Assembly: GCA_029838215.1 (NCBI GenBank)
Contig: JALGVI010000034.1
Location: 1-63,509, forward strand
Direction: 5' to 3'
DNA: 63,509 nucleotides
Origin: Candidatus Helarchaeota archaeon
GTDB lineage: Archaea > Asgardarchaeota > Lokiarchaeia > Helarchaeales > RDOG01
The position numbers and the translations under genes are program-made. Of this stretch, positions 59,987-63,509 are shown in pieces (within the stretch, counting starts at the first letter, position 1; each line of letters starts with the position of its first letter). The notes under the pieces were generated by a model. It made no database searches. It was not told the origin of the DNA and was given only the letters and a program-made list of their open reading frames with translations.

Positions 59987-61024
59987 ATGACACGTTGGAA
60001 TAAGAAGAAAGTAACAAAAAACATCAATATTGAATTATCTCAAGAAGCATATCTTAAAAATAAGTTTGGAAAAGATGTGAACTTCTCTGATTTAATTAGG
60101 AAAATATTGAAACTAGGAATAACTCTATTAGAGCTCTCCATCATAAATGATTTTGAAGAGTCATCCATATCGGGATTATTTTCAGATTTAAGTGAAGAAA
60201 CCATAAGAACCGTTGTCAGAAAGGACAAGGTTCTAGAATATAAGGAGTTTTTCGAATTATTAACTCAAAAATCCTTGTATCTGATTCCAAAGATTGAAAG
60301 CTTTCCCAGTGTTCTAATGAACATTGGTGATATCTTTTCGAATATCGGTTTTACGAAAATAGACAAAAAAACAAAGCTTCGGCTTAGTAAGATCGTGAAA
60401 GGTAATAATATCATTGATGAAGTGAACGTCACGAGTGAATATTTCGAATTTTCAGGTTCGTATCCTTATTCATTGATTTGGTATGCAAAAATTGTTGTGG
60501 TCATGTTAACCCGATCAAAACACAAGTGGGAAATCAGGAAGATGATACCCGAAGAATTAACAAACGTTAGCGATCTCCGTAAGATCCGAATATACATGAA
60601 AAAGGGCACTTCAAGAGAAGCCTCTTTAAAAACCGTAGATAAATTTTTCAATAGTTTATCTATAAAGTTGAAGGATCAAAACAATGAAGGAATCTGGACT
60701 TTATTGAATAATGACTTGAGTTTTATCTTAGACGAAAGTGCTCTCAGGCATTTAAAAGGGAATCCGGGCACAAGCATTCCTTTTTTAAATCATATCAAAG
60801 AAATTAATTCTTTAAAGATTCAAAAACGTGAAAAGGCCTTGTTGCTTTTTAATTTTTATAATAAAATCCATTTAGTTACAAGTTTATTTTGCTCAGATGG
60901 AGTATTCACGTTAACTATCCGAGAAGAAGGCGTTAAATCCATGTTATTGAATACTTTAGCTCATTTAAAAATAAAATATGAGTTGGAAACTCAAGGAACG
61001 AATTTGATTTTTTCAATTTCCTGA
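59987..61024 (+). CDS. Unknown protein with ribbon-helix-helix-like N-terminus
   Basis: 345 residues from ATG 59987, supported by GGAGG 4 bp upstream; an earlier in-frame start is not needed. Residues about 5-45 (KKVTKNINIELSQEAYLKNK, then VNFSDLIRKILKLGI) fit a ribbon-helix-helix DNA-binding motif: a beta strand with alternating residues followed by two helices. Residues 60-345 are an alpha/beta region with no family I know, ending in two strand-rich parts (VFTLTIREEG, TNLIFSIS). It may be a transcription factor of a lineage-specific type, like the winged-helix array at 2-7 kb but unrelated in sequence. It overlaps the radical SAM gene's 3' end by 12 bp. Confidence 0.6.
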   Translation: MTRWNKKKVTKNINIELSQEAYLKNKFGKDVNFSDLIRKILKLGITLLELSIINDFEESSISGLFSDLSEETIRTVVRKDKVLEYKEFFELLTQKSLYLIPKIESFPSVLMNIGDIFSNIGFTKIDKKTKLRLSKIVKGNNIIDEVNVTSEYFEFSGSYPYSLIWYAKIVVVMLTRSKHKWEIRKMIPEELTNVSDLRKIRIYMKKGTSREASLKTVDKFFNSLSIKLKDQNNEGIWTLLNNDLSFILDESALRHLKGNPGTSIPFLNHIKEINSLKIQKREKALLLFNFYNKIHLVTSLFCSDGVFTLTIREEGVKSMLLNTLAHLKIKYELETQGTNLIFSIS

Positions 61025-62452
61025 GATTTTTCTCATTGCTTCTCCAATTTTGATGAGTTTATCATTATATGGTGTTTTTGGGCGGTTTTTTATGATATCA
61101 ACGGCTCTTGCATAATAATTGCCATAATTTGAACGTATGAGATCATCGATTTCCAGCATAAGAGGGAGGCAATCAACGAAACCGGGTCTAAAGTGCGGAT
61201 GCTTAAAAGCTTGATAGCCCCAAAGCATTCGAAATTCGGGCGGCACGTCTAGAAGTCTCCCTTGTTCTTGATATTCGTACCATAATTTGGTTTCATATAA
61301 TATTCGTAGATTTACCACGTGCAAAATGCTTGAATCAATTTCAATGGCTTGCTTTACTTCTTCAATTGCCGAATGGTGGTCATGATAATCATACCCGACG
61401 ATTAATGAAAGCGCAGAAACAATTCCCTGTCCATGAAGCTGGGAAACCAGTGATTTCCACTCAATATTTCTATTCTTGTTATATTTCAATTTGAAGCTCT
61501 CAATTCCTATTTCAAGAAATGTCACTTGAAATTCTTCGGATCTTTTGAATTTATCGAAAAGACCGCCTGGTTGTAAATATTTTCGAATGAGAGTGCTTGT
61601 TGTTAGACCCGCCAAATGGAAGCAATGGTTTTGACCTTTCATTAGGCTTATGACCTTTTCCCATTTTTTTTGGTCGATGAATGCAATTGGATCGGTTACA
61701 ACGACACTCACGTCATCTTGATTGAGCATGTCCCCCATTTCGATTAGAGCATTCACGATCTCTTGAGCATCTCCGATGACGTGGTTTCGTCCATAAAGTG
61801 CTGCCGTTATGCAGAAATCACACCCGTGACTACAACCGAGATTCGTTGTCAATGCGGCCATTGGAGTTTCGACATATTTTTTAGGGTCAAATGGTGATGG
61901 ACGAAAGCGCTTGACGATTGTTCTGGGAATTCTCAAGGGGGTATCCGTTTTTTCACCTAAGAGTTTTCGCACGAAGATACTTCCCTCACCTTTGCATACG
62001 TGATCGGCAATAGCATCGATCCCAGGAATGAGAGCACCCGGACCACCCACGATAATCTCAATTTTAGGATACTTTTTTCGCAGAAAATTCACACATTCAA
62101 GAAAAGTCGTATATGCGCCGAATACGACAGAAAATCCGACATGAGTGGGATTAAATTCCTGAACGTGTTTTTCAAGAATTGATGTTGAAATGGGGTCATT
62201 GATGACTTGGGATGGCGATTCAATATTTTGTGAGATGAATTCTCCACCCAGATTTCCAATTGTATAAATCAGGTCTTGGAGAGTCCCACGTTTTGAATCA
62301 CCGAGAGTTTTTTCAAGAAACTCCTTATCATAATACTTGTCGAATTTGGGATTTGCCAAAATATCATCTTTTTTAGCCCAAAGGGAATATCCTTTCGCTT
62401 CGTCACAATGTGCAAAAAGAACGCGTTTTTCATTCAAGATAATCAACCTCAA
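61013..62452 (-). CDS. B12-binding-domain radical SAM enzyme
   Basis: 479 residues. Residues about 85-175 form the cobalamin-binding-type Rossmann domain (HVGFSVVFGAYTTFLECVNF, IIVGGPGALIPG). The radical SAM core follows with the cluster motif CSHGCDFC near residue 205 and further blocks VVVTDPIAFIDQKKWEKVI, EIGIESFK and SLIVGYDYHD. Members methylate unactivated carbons or rearrange lipids and cofactors (BchE, HpnR, P-methyltransferases). Start: TTG 62452 is open, but GAGGT at 62450-62446 favours TTG 62437. The gene overlaps the preceding GNAT gene by about 20 bp. Confidence 0.85.
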   Translation of the reverse strand: MRLIILNEKRVLFAHCDEAKGYSLWAKKDDILANPKFDKYYDKEFLEKTLGDSKRGTLQDLIYTIGNLGGEFISQNIESPSQVINDPISTSILEKHVQEFNPTHVGFSVVFGAYTTFLECVNFLRKKYPKIEIIVGGPGALIPGIDAIADHVCKGEGSIFVRKLLGEKTDTPLRIPRTIVKRFRPSPFDPKKYVETPMAALTTNLGCSHGCDFCITAALYGRNHVIGDAQEIVNALIEMGDMLNQDDVSVVVTDPIAFIDQKKWEKVISLMKGQNHCFHLAGLTTSTLIRKYLQPGGLFDKFKRSEEFQVTFLEIGIESFKLKYNKNRNIEWKSLVSQLHGQGIVSALSLIVGYDYHDHHSAIEEVKQAIEIDSSILHVVNLRILYETKLWYEYQEQGRLLDVPPEFRMLWGYQAFKHPHFRPGFVDCLPLMLEIDDLIRSNYGNYYARAVDIIKNRPKTPYNDKLIKIGEAMRKISGN

Positions 62453-63452
62453 TTAATTTCTGATATATTTTTCTTGTTTTTGGAAGAAGTTTTGGACTAT
62501 TTTTATAAATGGAGAATACAAACATGTCATTTCCTCCCCAATAATTTGGTAAAAAGGCAGTGAAGCGGAACCGATTCTGAATAAGGAGGTCCTGAAGCAT
62601 CAGGTCAGGTGGAACCATTATTTCGGTATATGACGAATCGAGACTTTTTAAATGAGAAATTAAGAAGTTAGCCGCATCGGGATCATTCACAGTTAGCGTT
62701 GCTTCGTAAATATTGTCTAAATAGGTATTGTGGGCATAGCTAAGTCTATTTTCTTCATCAATTTTTACTTCATTCATGTAATGATGGGGTTTATCAGGAA
62801 TGCACGTTTCTATGATGTCAAATGTTGAATCTTTCGGAGTATTCTTACAAATTTCGGAGTGTATTGACCAGATTTTATCGAGCTTGTTAATTTCTAAAAT
62901 ATATTTCAGAACAGGGGCAATTCTTGCATCCACTTGAACGATTTTTGGATTGCGCTTGAATAACAGGGCACAGGGAATGAGATCCAGTCGTGTTTCTTTT
63001 CTTAGAGTCTTGTTCATGTAATAGCCGAGAAATGCCATTCCCATTTTTTCTATCATTTCTTGCGATGTCGATTGATTCACGAGAATCTCTGCAAATAATA
63101 AATGCGGATGCCTGGATTGAATTTCTTCGACTATCCTTTGTTCGCTCAATCTCTTAAAGAATATGTTTTTTAAGACACCACGTCCCCGATATTCCGGTTT
63201 CACGAGTAATAATTTCAAAACGCTGATTTCTTTCACGGGATCGTAATAACATATGACCGTACCAACGATTTGTTTTTTTTCTGTTTTTAAAACACCCCAA
63301 ATATAGTTTTCATCAATGACCTTCCCAGCAATCCATTGGGGGTCAAAGAACCACCTGTATGGATAATCGGGTTCAGTCTGGCGGAGAAATTCAATGAATG
63401 GGGCAATATCCTCCTTTTGAATCCTTACAAAATTTAAATTGTTCTTCTCCAT
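62430..63452 (-). CDS. GNAT-family N-acetyltransferase, extended
   Basis: 340 residues, start ATG 63452 with GGAGG 6 bp upstream. The N-terminal 165 residues are a GNAT domain: VGTVICYYDPVKEISVLKLL, acetyl-CoA loop VKPEYRGRGVLKNIFFKRL, and a following helix pair (FAEILVNQSTSQEMIEKMGM). The remaining 175 residues (VDARIAPVLKYILEINKLDK onward) look like a second, degenerate GNAT-like fold. Overlap with the radical SAM gene shows coupled translation, so both probably modify the same molecule. Substrate unknown. Confidence 0.82.
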   Translation of the reverse strand: MEKNNLNFVRIQKEDIAPFIEFLRQTEPDYPYRWFFDPQWIAGKVIDENYIWGVLKTEKKQIVGTVICYYDPVKEISVLKLLLVKPEYRGRGVLKNIFFKRLSEQRIVEEIQSRHPHLLFAEILVNQSTSQEMIEKMGMAFLGYYMNKTLRKETRLDLIPCALLFKRNPKIVQVDARIAPVLKYILEINKLDKIWSIHSEICKNTPKDSTFDIIETCIPDKPHHYMNEVKIDEENRLSYAHNTYLDNIYEATLTVNDPDAANFLISHLKSLDSSYTEIMVPPDLMLQDLLIQNRFRFTAFLPNYWGGNDMFVFSIYKNSPKLLPKTRKIYQKLIEVDYLE

Positions 63453-63509
63453 TTGGATCCTCCATCTTTACTTGAAATATTCTATGTCAAACAGAATTTG
63501 TTTGATCTA

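Noticed and set aside
63453..63509. End of an upstream gene at the right edge
   Set aside because: One minus-strand frame ends in a stop just before the GNAT ribosome site, but it also begins with a stop at the window edge, so only twelve codons are open.

Overview
The window is chromosomal DNA of an AT-rich archaeon. Supporting signs are an eL33 (L35Ae) ribosomal protein, a split-type GMP synthase amidotransferase subunit, TATA-box promoters with both leaderless and Shine-Dalgarno-led genes, inositol-1-phosphate synthase, and a tRNA-Cys with U73 and an encoded CCA. Long charged coiled coils, a cytosolic FG-GAP propeller, a MoaD/Urm1-like protein and many lineage-specific families recall Asgard (Loki-type) archaea. 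That placement is inference; no rRNA or diagnostic marker is present.

Layout. 1-1.9 kb: start of guaA, then a TauE/SafE exporter divergent from a cysteine-tailed Lrp regulator. 2-7.3 kb: three near-identical tandem winged-helix genes, the first with its ribosome site and start codon deleted, plus a diverged fourth copy. 7.3-9.7 kb: a seven-helix membrane protein, a GC-richer thymidylate synthase and a broken HD gene. 10-13.2 kb: a four-gene operon joining a small secreted protein to an ABC transporter. 13.6-16.6 kb: a large M6-type surface protease.

16.7-26.3 kb: a carbohydrate and compatible-solute locus. It has a GH13_18 phosphorylase, a HAD phosphatase, two GT4 glycosyltransferases, a CBS protein, a GalT-like protein, a GT81 glucosyl-3-phosphoglycerate synthase and Ino1. 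Together these could make and recycle glucosylglycerate. 26.4-38 kb: zinc-ribbon protein, crotonase, eL33, ubiquitin-fold protein, giant coiled coil, HAD, a decayed radical-SAM fragment, a candidate structured RNA, esterase, DUF364-like protein and a GlcD/HdrD-type oxidase pair.

38.4-45.9 kb is the most unusual block: four co-directional genes with no system I can name. They are a vWA protein with beta-barrel-like domains and a 57-bp proline repeat, a charge-alternating partner, a GCS2-type carboxylate-amine ligase and an amidohydrolase. 46-53.2 kb: VapBC, tRNA-Cys, SfsA, hydrolase, FG-GAP propeller, and a three-gene CooC / CdhC-like / HgdC-activase cluster. 53.3-63.5 kb: small membrane and zinc proteins, an Hsp20-PadR stress unit with repeated operators facing a helical protein, a CrtC/AttH-like protein, a response regulator, a B12-type radical SAM enzyme and a GNAT. 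Four decayed fragments (MerR-like, HD, MDR dehydrogenase, SPASM) show ongoing gene loss.
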